A DNA stretch of 64,000 nt from Chitinophagaceae bacterium (GCA_016699815.1 CP065012.1:2108001-2172000), one strand, 5' to 3'; shown: positions 36,930-46,761, counted from the first letter of the stretch. Notes: generated from the sequence alone by a model not told the origin. Numbers and translations are program-made.

Positions 36930-37853
36930 GTGTTTCAACTAATAGAAGAAGCACATTGTAGTGTTAGCAAGGCTTGCAAAATCGTGAAGCTACCACGGAG
37001 CAGTTTTCAATATACAGCTAAAACAAAAGATGATTCTCAGATAGAGGATGCCCTTGAAGGACTTGTGAAGAAGCATCCGGTTATTGGCTTTTGGCAAAGC
37101 TTTTATCGACTGCGCAACCGTGGCTATGGTTGGAATCATAAGCGAGTGAGGCGTGTATATAGGAAAATGAATTTAAACATCAGGCGCAAGCCCAAAAAAC
37201 GTTTACCGGAAAGGATAAAGCAACCCTTAACACTACCCACAAGTTTTAACCAAATGTGGAGCATAGACTTTATGAATGATAGTTTACAGGATGGCCGAAA
37301 AATACGCCTGTTTAATGTATTGGAAGATTTTAACAGGGAATCTCTGGCAATAGAAACTGACACTTCATTGCCTACTCTAAGAGTAATAAGGGTGCTGGAG
37401 CGATTGGTACAAGAGCGGGGTTGCCCTGCCAATATCAGGATGGATAACGGTCCTGAATTTATCAGTCATAAATTAGAAGAATGGTGCAGTAAGCGACACA
37501 TTACACTTCAGTTTATACAACCAGGTCGCCCAATGCAGAATGCTTTTATTGAAAGAAAAAACGGGAGCATACGCCGTGAATTATTAAACGCATATATATT
37601 TACAACAATGAGAGAAGTAAGGGAACATTGTGAGAAATGGAGGCAGGATTACAACACAGAGAGGCCGCACAAATCCTTACAATATCAATCGCCTCTGATG
37701 TTTGCTGAAAAATGGTGCCAATGTTCAAAATATGCACAAAAGCTTTATCCACAAACGGCGAACGGAAATCCTTTTCAAATTGAAGAGAGCCGGTTAGTGG
37801 ATAAAGTATTAAAAAAACAAAAAGCTGAACAGAAAACTCTAATTTTGGATTGA
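36930..37853 (+). CDS. Transposase OrfB of IS type 1, copy B
   Basis: 307 residues with intact DDE motifs (WSIDFMND, RMDNGPEF, NAFIERKNG). RRKPKKRLPE distinguishes copies B and C from copy A. Frame open upstream through KVITPADKREAV, consistent with production as an OrfAB fusion. Confidence 0.92.
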   Translation: MFQLIEEAHCSVSKACKIVKLPRSSFQYTAKTKDDSQIEDALEGLVKKHPVIGFWQSFYRLRNRGYGWNHKRVRRVYRKMNLNIRRKPKKRLPERIKQPLTLPTSFNQMWSIDFMNDSLQDGRKIRLFNVLEDFNRESLAIETDTSLPTLRVIRVLERLVQERGCPANIRMDNGPEFISHKLEEWCSKRHITLQFIQPGRPMQNAFIERKNGSIRRELLNAYIFTTMREVREHCEKWRQDYNTERPHKSLQYQSPLMFAEKWCQCSKYAQKLYPQTANGNPFQIEESRLVDKVLKKQKAEQKTLILD

Positions 37854-37875
37854 CCGAAAAAAGGGGACGCTTACA

Positions 37876-37951
37876 GATAAAGTATTAAAAAAACAAAAAG
37901 CTGAACAGAAAACTCTAATTTTGGATTGACCGAAAAAAGGGGACGCTTACA
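37876..37951 (+). repeat. Tandem duplicate of the IS right end (76 bp)
   Basis: Starts GATAAAGTATTAAAAAAAC and ends GGGGACGCTTACA, an exact repeat of the last 76 bp of copy B. It lies between the full element and the outer CATT duplication, so it is part of the inserted DNA: remnant of a second IS copy or a replication-slippage product. Confidence 0.85.
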
Positions 37952-38566
37952 CATTTATGTTACAATCTCCCGAAGTTCCGGGATTGCCAAAAAAACCTCC
38001 ACCTACTTGACGAAAGCCAAAGCCAATCTTGTTTAATTTAATTTTTACTTCGGTAATTTCTTTTTCTGGCACAGATAGGGTGAGGTAAAGTACGTTTCCT
38101 TGATAAATCCTCGTTGCCCATATATTGTTTGAATTATTTTCTTTTGCAGTAATATCATCAGTTATTTCAAAATCGGTTCGTATATTTAGAATTGTATTTT
38201 GGCTTAAATGAAACTCGCTAAACTGAACAGAAATATTAAAAGCCTTTTCAGCAATTAATTTCAAAGAATAAATCATTCTATCTTTTGAGGTTATCTTTTT
38301 TGCTGTAATTAATAAATCATAATTCACATCTACTACTTCAGCGAATTTAATTTTGTATTCTTCCGGATTTTCCACATTGACTCCGCCTGCTTTGAGTAAC
38401 TCGAAATTTGATGGGGCGGCAATATTAATTTCCTTAAACGGATAGATTTGTTTAATTAAATCTTTAGGTAATCCCTTGGGGTACACTTTTGTTTTTACTT
38501 GTGCAAACAATCCGAATTGAAGAAAAATACAGTTAAAAATAGTTAATAGTATAAAATAATTTTTTC

Positions 38567-39301
38567 TCATTTTTTTAAGTTTTTGAGTTTATAATTAATT
38601 GAGACACCAATACCCAAACCACTAAACCATTGGGTTCTTAAATCGGAATCATTTTCGTTTGGAAAAACTACATCTGTTTTAATACTTGTTAAGATGGGAA
38701 TTTTCAGTTCGGGACCAATACTAAACTTCTTAAAATCTTTAAGAAACGAAATATCCAGTGAAGCAATAAATCCCAGGAAGCCAACCGAATTTTTTCTGTA
38801 ATTGGGATTTCCAGTTTGAGTTAGATGATAATTTTGAGAAAAAGTATACAGGCCCACAAAATCAAGTCCAGCTTCGCCCAAGTAGCTTTTGTTTATGAAT
38901 TGACTTCTTTTGTAACCTATATTTAAGCAGAGGGAGTTATAAGCATATTTGTCTGTGTAAAATGGAATAAACAAAGGGCTTGGATATTTTATTAGTCTCG
39001 AATTTCCTTTACCTCCATCATTATAAGTTTCTATTTTTGAAACTGTATGTTTATAAAATCCTGTTCCGATAAATAAAATGTTTTTTTCGGTTAACTTTTT
39101 TTTAATATTAAGGTTTATCCCATATGACAATCCTCTTGGACTAACATAATTTTTTCCACTTGTCGTTGTTTCCCAACTAAAAAAATACGCCTGTTTGTCA
39201 TACCGAATAAATGGGTTAATTTCAATACTGTACTTGTTTGCTTGACCAAAAATTTTAGTCACAACCACGATAAATACAAGTGCTCCTACAATTTTTTTCA
39301 T
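38567..39301 (-). CDS. Outer-membrane beta-barrel-like protein
   Basis: 244 residues from ATG 39301 with signal peptide MKKIVGALVFIVVVTKIFGQ. Alternating aromatic strands (YSIEINPFIRY, SYGINLNIKKKL, LFIGTGFYKH, LCLNIGYKRSQF, LGIGVSINYKLK) indicate a small outer-membrane barrel of the PorT/OmpW kind. Its TGA overlaps the ATG of the downstream T9SS protease (ATGA), so the two are coupled. Confidence 0.7.
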   Translation of the reverse strand: MKKIVGALVFIVVVTKIFGQANKYSIEINPFIRYDKQAYFFSWETTTSGKNYVSPRGLSYGINLNIKKKLTEKNILFIGTGFYKHTVSKIETYNDGGKGNSRLIKYPSPLFIPFYTDKYAYNSLCLNIGYKRSQFINKSYLGEAGLDFVGLYTFSQNYHLTQTGNPNYRKNSVGFLGFIASLDISFLKDFKKFSIGPELKIPILTSIKTDVVFPNENDSDLRTQWFSGLGIGVSINYKLKNLKK

Positions 39302-39475
39302 AAATAAAAGTTTATAAACAGACAATTATGTTGTTTTATTCGTTGCTTGGTGGGCTATGTTCTCGGGGTAGTTGATGTTGCCTATTTTTCATATTTACCG
39401 ATGTAAAGTATTTAGTCTTTGTCAAACCCGCAATAACCTAAAAGTAGTATTTTATACTGAGTCCGGCGGCAGGGT

Positions 39476-39611
39476 TGCTTACAACGGTTTCGGGCTTTGC
39501 GTTCGGGCGGGATTTCTTGCACAAATGTTCAGCCTCGCACTACTGCCAAATTTATAACAAAAGTTGAAGTTTGCATGTCATCCCGCCTGACGCAAAACCC
39601 TTGTTACCTGC
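39476..39611 (-). repeat. attC-like site 14
   Basis: 136 bp, short class. Left core TGCTTACAACG, arm GGGCTTTGCGTTCGGGCGGG; right arm CCCGCCTGACGCAAAACC, right core GTTACCTGCC. Own ends unlike; the right core pairs with site 15 for 10 bases. Confidence 0.9.
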
Positions 39612-41160
39612 CGTTTTTCTTTTTGTCCGTAATGTATTTCACTTTAGGTTCTCTGAAAATTTCGAGTTGTCCGTCAGCGTCTTTATAGGGCCGTTTGAGA
39701 TTAAACTGGCTAACGATGTGCTCAGGAATTGGAAGTTTGTTTAGGTTGCCCGGCTCAACTTTAATTGCTCCCGAACCATAACTTTTACCAACGAGTTTCA
39801 GGTTTTCTAAAGTGTCAGGATGATTTAATGCTTTCCAAAGATTGTCTATGTATTCTTTGTCGTCATAAATCGGATAAACGCAAAGAAAACCTGTCAATGG
39901 TAATACACCTGCTTCATTTTTTATGAACCGAGTATTTCGTCTGCCAAGGTATGCAAACAGCAAAGGAGGGACTTGTCGCTTCTCCATTTTATACCAAGGT
40001 TTCCGCTGCTGAATAAGCGAACGTGTTGGTAATCCCATTTCTTCACCAACTTTCAAATAATCCTTTATTGATTTTGGATAATTCTCTTGTCCGTTTATTG
40101 ATAGTAAAAATGTAGGGCGGTTTTCTTTTTCTAATGCTTCAACGTCTTTCAAAGTCAAAACACTTTCTGTTGCATCTTTTGTTCTACCAACTGCTCGTTT
40201 TAGAAATTCTTTAGGAATACCAATCTCTTTAACCTGTTGAGCTGTCAAAAAGAAAAATTCATTTGAACCTGTTGCAATGCCTCTCATAACATTGGCAAAG
40301 TCATTCAAATGAAATTTAAAGCCATTATGAGTTTGTTCGGGTCTTGAAAAACCTGTTGCAATTCCTTCTTTGAGTTGTCGGTCAATTACCTCAATGGTTT
40401 TATAATTCTGTTTTTTGAAGTTGGAAGAAATGAAATTGAAAAGGTCTGTTGAATATGCTTGGTTAGATTTTACCCAATGAAGAGTTTTAGTTGGCTTGGA
40501 ATTTTTGATTAAGAAAACCATTGCGTTGGTATCAACATTTGGAAATGGCGTAGCCATTTCATCAAATGTAATTACACCTTCAACGCAAAATTTTTCTGAA
40601 ATCCATTTCCATAAATTCTTTGCAAACTTTCCTTCGCATGTGTCTGCTGGCATGATGAAAGCAAGTTTGCCGTCTTGCTCTAAAAGGTTCAGTGCCTGTA
40701 TGAGAAAGTAAATGTGATAACCTGCTCTGCCGTCAATAGTATCACCTGTGATGCTTGCAGAAAGTTGTTTGAGTAAAATTTTTGTTTCATCATCAATACG
40801 GTGATGCCTAATGTATGGTGGGTTAGCAACTATCGCTTTGAATTTTCTTTGAGGTGGATTTTTTATAAAATCTCTTTTCTCAACAAAACAATTTTTGTGA
40901 TTGTAAATTTCATCTTCTAAAACCTCTATGTCAACATCAGTTCCGAAAAAAGAAACTTTTGGTTTGTTGAGTTTCAATAATGCTTCGTAAAATGCTCCTC
41001 TGCCCGTTGCTGGGTCAAAAACTAAATCAGTGTTTTGAGAGACATAAGCAACCATTGCATCAGCAACCCAACTTGGTGTCCAAAACTGTCCTTTGTCACG
41101 AAGGATTTCTCTTTCGTTCCATTCAGTCGGCAACTTCTGATGTGATTTTACTTTTCCCAT
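39604..41160 (-). CDS. Type II N6-adenine DNA methyltransferase
   Basis: 518 residues. SAM-binding motif I VFDPATGRGAFYEAL, acidic motif GTDVDIEVLEDE, catalytic motif IV ANPPYIRHH (Asn113), then a long target-recognition region. Gamma-class, Eco57I/TaqI-like. Its ATG overlaps the TGA of the endonuclease gene upstream (ATGA). The TAA stop is inside the attC core. It protects the recognition site of its partner. Confidence 0.92.
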   Translation of the reverse strand: MGKVKSHQKLPTEWNEREILRDKGQFWTPSWVADAMVAYVSQNTDLVFDPATGRGAFYEALLKLNKPKVSFFGTDVDIEVLEDEIYNHKNCFVEKRDFIKNPPQRKFKAIVANPPYIRHHRIDDETKILLKQLSASITGDTIDGRAGYHIYFLIQALNLLEQDGKLAFIMPADTCEGKFAKNLWKWISEKFCVEGVITFDEMATPFPNVDTNAMVFLIKNSKPTKTLHWVKSNQAYSTDLFNFISSNFKKQNYKTIEVIDRQLKEGIATGFSRPEQTHNGFKFHLNDFANVMRGIATGSNEFFFLTAQQVKEIGIPKEFLKRAVGRTKDATESVLTLKDVEALEKENRPTFLLSINGQENYPKSIKDYLKVGEEMGLPTRSLIQQRKPWYKMEKRQVPPLLFAYLGRRNTRFIKNEAGVLPLTGFLCVYPIYDDKEYIDNLWKALNHPDTLENLKLVGKSYGSGAIKVEPGNLNKLPIPEHIVSQFNLKRPYKDADGQLEIFREPKVKYITDKKKNGR

Positions 41161-42104
41161 CAGAGTTGTTTTAAAAGATTTATTGCATCAGGAGTAATCT
41201 CAAGCGAACCGCCTTCAAATTTTACATAAGGCAAAATGTGTCCATTCTTATCCTCTATGAATGCAGGAATTAAATTTGGTCTTTCCTTCGCAATGCCGAG
41301 AGGATAGGCGTAGTGATAATAATATTTGTAAATCGCTTTCTTAGTGGTTGCACCGCCTGGTGCTTGAAAAATTTGTTCGGTCGGAAGTATTAAACCGTCA
41401 GTAACTAATCGCTGTGCTTCATCAAATGAAAGTCCAAATGCTCGGTCAAAGAAAACATGCCAAACATGAATTGGAATTTTGTTTTGCTCTTGCCATTTGC
41501 TTAAAGGAATTCTATCTTCTTCTTTTATAATTACTGTCGGCAGAACAGCATTTTTTGCAAGTCCCATTTTTCCTCCAAGCCGCTTTTGTGGCTTCATTGG
41601 AATATTATAGAACGGCATTTTCTCTGCTACCCAAAGAGAATTCTCACACTCTACGGCAATGATTGCTTTTGAAATTAAATCCTGAAGTTTGTCCTCTGTG
41701 ATGAAAGGAAGTTCTTCTTCTCCTCCGATGCTTGCAAGAAATTTGTCAACGAATGGTTTGTCTTCAATCTTAAAAACTAAAAGGTCGGGGCGTTTGATGT
41801 TGCCAAGTCCTGCGGCTTCTAACCTTTCAAAGTAAAGTTCAAATGCTCTTACATCATCTGTCGGTGCAGTTCCGCTTGGTCCATAAGGAATAGCATAAAA
41901 CTGATTGGTCTTGTTAGTAGCATCAATTAAACGCTTCTCACTCCAAACCCCTTGCGACCATCGCATCAAGAAGTCGCTGCCTCTTAATTTTCTCGGATTG
42001 AGCCAAAAGTCAGCCCAAGTAATCTCAGTTACCCCTCTTAATTCAAGTTCTATGTCCTCTGTCGCAACTGATAAGGCTCTTTCAAATGGGTGCATTTCTG
42101 TCAT
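41160..42104 (-). CDS. Type II restriction endonuclease (AccI-like)
   Basis: 314 residues. Nuclease core NIKRPDLLVFKIED ... KAIIAVECENSLWVAEKM gives the P-D...E-x-E arrangement of PD-(D/E)XK enzymes where Cys replaces the usual spacer. Chain and neighbourhood resemble the AccI-type family, but the specificity cannot be read. Forms a two-gene R-M cassette with the overlapping N6-methyltransferase. Confidence 0.65.
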   Translation of the reverse strand: MTEMHPFERALSVATEDIELELRGVTEITWADFWLNPRKLRGSDFLMRWSQGVWSEKRLIDATNKTNQFYAIPYGPSGTAPTDDVRAFELYFERLEAAGLGNIKRPDLLVFKIEDKPFVDKFLASIGGEEELPFITEDKLQDLISKAIIAVECENSLWVAEKMPFYNIPMKPQKRLGGKMGLAKNAVLPTVIIKEEDRIPLSKWQEQNKIPIHVWHVFFDRAFGLSFDEAQRLVTDGLILPTEQIFQAPGGATTKKAIYKYYYHYAYPLGIAKERPNLIPAFIEDKNGHILPYVKFEGGSLEITPDAINLLKQL

Positions 42105-42205
42105 ATTAATTTAGTTCCAAAAGTTAGTTTAATTATTTATCGTCAAGTCGTAAAATGGTCAGTTTTTATTCACAAAGTTTCAATGTTGCACTGTCGCCCT
42201 AAAAT

Positions 42206-42404
42206 GGCAGGTAACGAGCAGGGCTTTGTGCAGGTTGGGAATTAGTTTTCCGTCTGCCGATAACCGCTGCTGATTAGAAATATGTTTTTGAAGATATGTA
42301 CAAAAGTTGATAGTAATTCGTCTGCTGGAGCTAAAGCTGGGATTTGCAATTAGCTGATGTTATAAAGTCAAGCCCAACTTGCATAAAACCCAATGTTGCC
42401 TGCT
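42206..42404 (-). repeat. attC-like site 15
   Basis: 199 bp. Left core GGCAGGTAACG, arm GGGCTTTGTGCAGGTTGGG; right arm CCCAACTTGCATAAAACCC, right core GTTGCCTGCT, matched over 10 bases by site 16. Confidence 0.9.
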
Positions 42405-42414
42405 TGTGCCTTTG

Positions 42415-44568
42415 TCAGTCGTACTTGTTTGTTTTGTCAAAGCCGCATTGCCACAACATAAAAGCATATTTTTTTGCTGCCTCTTTCATAGCAGTTTGTT
42501 TGCCGGCACTACCGCCAAAATGCCCGGCATTATAATTTACTTTTAGTAAAACAAGTTTGTCCGAAGCCGTTGCATTTTGTGCAGCAGCAGCAAATTTTGC
42601 ACAAAGCCAACTGTTTACCCTTGGGTCGTCCCAACCCGTTGTTACCAGCATGGCAGGATATTTTGTTCCTTTTTGAATATGCAGCAAGGCATCACTTTCC
42701 ATTAAGGCAAAAAACTCATTGATGTTTTCTAATGCTCCATATTCATCGTTCTGTGATTTGCCATGAGATGAATATTCGCTACGCAAAACATTCAGTACGC
42801 CGACTTCAGGTACTGCACAAGCCCAAAGGTCGGGTCGTTCAGTAATAGCCCTGCCTATGAGTATGCCACCGGCACTTGCTCCTTCACATGCTAAATGTTT
42901 GGCTGATGTATAGCCTTTTGCAATAAGATATTCTGCACATGCATTAAAGTCTTTCCAGCTATTGGGTTTGCTTTGTTTCATGCCGCCTATATGCCAGTTA
43001 TTTCCTTTTTCGCCTCCGCCTCTTACATGGGCAAGGCAACAAACTACACCTTTATTGGCAAGCATAGCGTAAGAACGGTGGAAGTAATTCGTTAGTACGG
43101 GGTCGCCATAAGCACCATAGCCCATTACAATGGCTACATTGTTGCCATTGAGTTGTAAATCTTTTCTTCGTATAATGGTTAGCGGCACCAATGTTCCATC
43201 GTAGCTTAGCACTTCTATTTCTTCTACTATTAAATTGTCGGCAAAAGGGAGGGAATTAAGGGTTAAATATTTATCAGGTGTTTCTTTGGGGCTTCCAATA
43301 ACTGCATTGGTTAGTTGCGGATAATTTGTCCAACCTTCTCTTTGAATTAAAACACTGTCGTTTTTATTCATGTTTACTGCCCAATACTGTGTGCTTGATG
43401 TATTTTCTTTAAAGGGCGAAGCGGTGATTTTATTGGTTGGTAAATAAATGAATTTAGAATATGTGGTGACACCATTCTTTTTTAATGGAACGATGAGGTA
43501 ATTTTTTGTTTGAGCAATAGCATAATAGCTAATTGGGTCGGCTTGCTCGGGCAAAATAGTTTTAGGTGCTGCAACTTGATTATTTAAATCCAACATTTTT
43601 ATAGAACCGTTAGGTGCATTTTTTAGTGAGTTATAATAAATTTTGTTGTTGAAATAAAATATATTAGAGACCATATCGTTCATGTCAAATAATTTATTCC
43701 ATTTGGCTGTTGTGGATTTTCTGTACCATATTTCGGCAAAGGAAGTTTGATACACCCCGGCAAATTCATAACTGCAATCCTTAAATGTAATAATCTCCCA
43801 TAAATACCTACCGTCTGTATAGTTCATAAATTCGGGACTGGTTTGCCTGCTTACAAGTACCCTGTCAAGGGATGTGTCTGTACCAATGATATGTGTTTTA
43901 AAAATTTCATCATTGTGATGCATATAGGCTTCATGTGTGTCGTATGAAGGAAGCTGTACATAATAAAATACACCATTTTGATTATTCATAAACCCCTTAT
44001 AGCTCCCTGTTATCCTATCGGGTAGCATTTTGTTTTCTGCAATGCTGTAAATTTTTACTTCGTTTATTTCTTTGCCGCCTTCGTTTGCATATATGGCAAT
44101 ATATTTTTCGGATGGGTCAAATTCATAGCTGGATGACAGGCTGTAGTTCTCACCCCACATTTCAGAAGAAGCTATCACCTGTGGTGAACTCGAATTGTCA
44201 AACTGCCTGTAAATTTTCATTTTCCCTTCACCTGTTTTTGTTTGATTATAAAATATAGAATTACCAATTCGTCTTACGTCAAATTTTAGTTCAGGCAGGG
44301 CAACGTTCAACTTATCCATTTCATTGAATAATGTATTGGCGTACGGCAACTTATTTAGTACACTATCGGTGAAATTTGCCTGTGCTTTAAACCAACTTAC
44401 TACTTCGGGGTTATTTAGGTCTTCCAGCCATCGGTAAGGGTCTTTTACTGTTACGTTGTGCCATGTGCTGAAACTGTCCACTGTTTTAGTAGCAGGATAA
44501 TTGAATTGTGCTTTTATACTTTGTCCGCAATAAAGCAGTAGGATAACTATAAATAATTTTCGTGTCAT
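42415..44568 (-). CDS. Prolyl oligopeptidase (S9A family), exported
   Basis: 717 residues from ATG 44568, which starts the signal peptide MTRKLFIVILLLYCGQSIKA; the frame continues into the attC site and is not used. N-terminal seven-bladed propeller and C-terminal alpha/beta hydrolase with Ser in CEGASAGGILIG (about residue 565), Asp in TTGWDDPRVN and His in NYNAGHFGGSAG. Cleaves after proline in short peptides, probably in the periplasm. Sole cargo of its cassette, large for one gene. Confidence 0.95.
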   Translation of the reverse strand: MTRKLFIVILLLYCGQSIKAQFNYPATKTVDSFSTWHNVTVKDPYRWLEDLNNPEVVSWFKAQANFTDSVLNKLPYANTLFNEMDKLNVALPELKFDVRRIGNSIFYNQTKTGEGKMKIYRQFDNSSSPQVIASSEMWGENYSLSSSYEFDPSEKYIAIYANEGGKEINEVKIYSIAENKMLPDRITGSYKGFMNNQNGVFYYVQLPSYDTHEAYMHHNDEIFKTHIIGTDTSLDRVLVSRQTSPEFMNYTDGRYLWEIITFKDCSYEFAGVYQTSFAEIWYRKSTTAKWNKLFDMNDMVSNIFYFNNKIYYNSLKNAPNGSIKMLDLNNQVAAPKTILPEQADPISYYAIAQTKNYLIVPLKKNGVTTYSKFIYLPTNKITASPFKENTSSTQYWAVNMNKNDSVLIQREGWTNYPQLTNAVIGSPKETPDKYLTLNSLPFADNLIVEEIEVLSYDGTLVPLTIIRRKDLQLNGNNVAIVMGYGAYGDPVLTNYFHRSYAMLANKGVVCCLAHVRGGGEKGNNWHIGGMKQSKPNSWKDFNACAEYLIAKGYTSAKHLACEGASAGGILIGRAITERPDLWACAVPEVGVLNVLRSEYSSHGKSQNDEYGALENINEFFALMESDALLHIQKGTKYPAMLVTTGWDDPRVNSWLCAKFAAAAQNATASDKLVLLKVNYNAGHFGGSAGKQTAMKEAAKKYAFMLWQCGFDKTNKYD

Positions 44569-44600
44569 ACTTTTGAATTTTGTAGGGTGTCCGATGGCAT

Positions 44601-44802
44601 AGCAGGCAACGGTTACGGCTTGGCGATGTGGCGGCATTTGAAAATCGTCATACCGAACCGAAGCCGGATAAAATTACCAATGATGAAGATAAGTACAAAA
44701 GCTCAATAGTAAAAGTCAAGCCCGGACTGCTGCTGATAGCGAACAAAAAGTTGAGCATATATTCGTCACCCCGCCATATTGCCAAACCGCATGTTGCCTG
44801 TA
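44601..44802 (-). repeat. attC-like site 16
   Basis: 202 bp. Left core AGCAGGCAACG, right core GTTGCCTGTA. Body almost the same as site 6. Right core pairs with site 17 over 10 bases. Confidence 0.9.
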
Positions 44803-44807
44803 GTTTT

Positions 44808-45539
44808 TCATCGTGTCGCAAGTTTTGACATTAGTTTTTCAAAATTGTCTGTCGGCTCTAAATCGCTTGTTTTATATGAAAGGTCAAGGCGTTTGTTATT
44901 AGATAATAAGATTAAGTTCTCTGAAGGAAGTCCTGATGTCGAAGCAAAGTATGTGTAATATTCAGGAAGGTCTGTCAAATACTTTTTCCTATGAACTAAC
45001 GCAAGTGTCGGTAAGAAAAGGAAAATGTCGTTACTTGTTAACCCGAAAGTTGTAAAATATTTGTTGAGTTGATTTCTTGAATTACTTATTAAGTTGTCGG
45101 GGTCAAACGGTGATTTACCATTTGCAAGCCTGTTCTTGTCGTGTTGATAACGCTCGGGTGAAAGAAAAGGCTGAATCCAACCTGCCTTTGCTTTTACTTC
45201 AATAATTGCGAATGTTTTGTCATTCTTTAGAAGTCGGATGTCAGGGGCAGTCTTGCTTTCTTGTCGCCGCAAATAAATTTTCCATTTTTTGTCATTAAGA
45301 GCGGAATAATGAAATAAGATTCTTGCGATGAAAAATTCTAACTCGCCTGTAATTGGTGAATGATATGCAGTTTCAAAGTATTCGTCTTTGAATGCTTGCT
45401 CAACTTTGGCAGATTGATAGAGGTCTATTATTGTTTTAAGAAGTCGTTCGGTAATCTTCTGTCCGCCAGTGAAATCCTCGGCAATAGATTTCGCAATTTT
45501 GTCTATGTCGCTGAGGTAAGCAAGTCGTGTCTGAAACAT
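44808..45539 (-). CDS. PD-(D/E)XK nuclease-like protein
   Basis: 243 residues. Central motif TAPDIRLLKNDKTFAIIEVK (P-D ... E-V-K) is a textbook PD-(D/E)XK core, flanked by helices. N-terminal half helical (LSDIDKIAKSIAEDFTGGQK), C-terminal region with LFLPTLALVHRKKYLTDLPE. No methyltransferase nearby. It could be a solitary defence nuclease or a modification-dependent enzyme. Sole gene of its cassette. Confidence 0.65.
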   Translation of the reverse strand: MFQTRLAYLSDIDKIAKSIAEDFTGGQKITERLLKTIIDLYQSAKVEQAFKDEYFETAYHSPITGELEFFIARILFHYSALNDKKWKIYLRRQESKTAPDIRLLKNDKTFAIIEVKAKAGWIQPFLSPERYQHDKNRLANGKSPFDPDNLISNSRNQLNKYFTTFGLTSNDIFLFLPTLALVHRKKYLTDLPEYYTYFASTSGLPSENLILLSNNKRLDLSYKTSDLEPTDNFEKLMSKLATR

Positions 45540-45584
45540 TGTGTCTGTCTAAATGTTAGGGTTATTAGGGTGTTGCAATAAAAT

Positions 45585-45787
45585 TACAGGCAACGGACAG
45601 GGCTTGCTGCTGTGCTGGTATTCATTGAACGTCCAGCCCGGTACCGCTGATGATTGAAAATATGAAGATGAAGTTAACAACAAAAAGCTAAATAGAATTA
45701 CGTTGGCTGGAACTGCTACTGATAGCGAACAAAAAGATGAGAATATATTCGTCAGCCAGCATAGAAGCAAACCCCCTGTTGTACGCC
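45585..45787 (-). repeat. attC-like site 17
   Basis: 203 bp. Left core TACAGGCAACG, right core GTTGTACGCC. Own ends differ; the right core pairs with site 18 over 10 bases across the J-domain gene, its IS load and a second gene. Confidence 0.9.
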
Positions 45788-46485
45788 GTTTTCTTAGAAA
45801 GTTTCACTACTTTTTGGTTTTGAATAAAATTGCTTCAAATGTTTCAAGGCTGAATTAATTCTGTCATCTAAATCTGTTTCTGCGTTTGTCCGAAAATTTA
45901 ATGGTAAAGAATAACTTACTTTGTTAACTCCGTTCTCGGTAGTAATAATTGTTTGATTGTTAGTCTCAATAGCCGCTGTTTTGCTATAGCCCTCTTTAAA
46001 CCCATAGTTGCTAAACCCTTTTAAGTCATAAATAGGAATCTTTGAAATAATATTTGTATAGGTTTTATTTGAGCTACCTGCAGTAGAACTAAAAAAGAAG
46101 TATTCTTTTACATAATTTATAATTAAATACTCCTCATTAAAGTTAAATTTATAGTCTTGAAAATTTTCAAAATTACCTGTATAAGTATCACCTTTATAAT
46201 TCCTATATTCTTTAGTGAAATTATTCAATTTCTCAACTAACCAATTTTTAGTTTCTTCTTTAGTTGCCGTATTGTTATCTGTTTCTGCATCATTTTGTGT
46301 ATTCCTATATAATTCTTGAGAATTTTCTTTAACAGGTAAAATATTTTCAGTTGAAGCTGAATAATTAAATGTATCAATTTTTGGTATTTCAGTTTCTAAC
46401 TTTTGGTTTGTATCAATCTGTAAGCGTCCCCAATCTTCGGCAGTTTGAAATTAGAGAATAATCTTTAATTTTAAAATTGTCAATT

Positions 46486-46761
46486 ATGAAAAGAACAAGA
46501 TTTACCGAAAGCCAGATAGTGGCTTCAATTAAGAAACAGGAAAGCGGCATACCTGCCAAGGATGTTTGCCGTGAGTTGGGTATTAGCGATGCTACCTTTT
46601 ACAACTGGAAAGCCAAATATGGCGGCATGGAAACCAGTGATGTAAAGCGCATAAAAGAAATGGAAGCGGAGTTATCGCAGTACAAAAAAATAGTAGCGGA
46701 GCTCACTTTCGAGAACCGGGCAATGAAAGGTTTTATCGAAAAAAGTTATAACGCCTGCTGA
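46486..46761 (+). CDS. OrfA of IS type 1, copy C
   Basis: Identical to OrfA of copy B: 91 residues from the ATG, HTH plus coiled coil, ending IEKSYNAC. Confidence 0.92.
   Translation: MKRTRFTESQIVASIKKQESGIPAKDVCRELGISDATFYNWKAKYGGMETSDVKRIKEMEAELSQYKKIVAELTFENRAMKGFIEKSYNAC

Larger units (their letters stand above)
36574..37875 (+). mobile_element. IS3-family insertion sequence, type 1, copy B (1302 bp)
   Basis: Full copy with TGTAAGCGTCCCC ends, oriented opposite to copy A. Together with a 76-bp tandem repeat of its own right end it is bounded by the target duplication CATT (36570-36573 and 37952-37955). Confidence 0.95.
34951..38570 (-). pseudogene. T9SS-exported trypsin-like protease gene split by IS copy B
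   Basis: Removing 36574-37951 plus one CATT repeat rejoins the frame exactly (GDCNINV | LCPAGNGWQNERNS), giving one protein of about 745 residues. Order: signal peptide and propeptide (from ATG 38570), Lysobacter-type serine protease with His in LTANHC, Asp in EATDFALVEL and Ser in QHGSSGSTLYD, a bacterial Ig-like (Big2) domain (TISGNPTICSGTATF region), a Gly/Cys-rich linker and a type IX secretion sorting domain (SPNPAKDALKLEV ... GTYFIEI). The insertion falls just before the mature protease, so the split gene cannot make active enzyme. Confidence 0.9.

Noticed and set aside
42415..44637. Prolyl oligopeptidase start at 44637
   Set aside because: Residues before MTRKLF come from site 16; the signal peptide begins at 44568.
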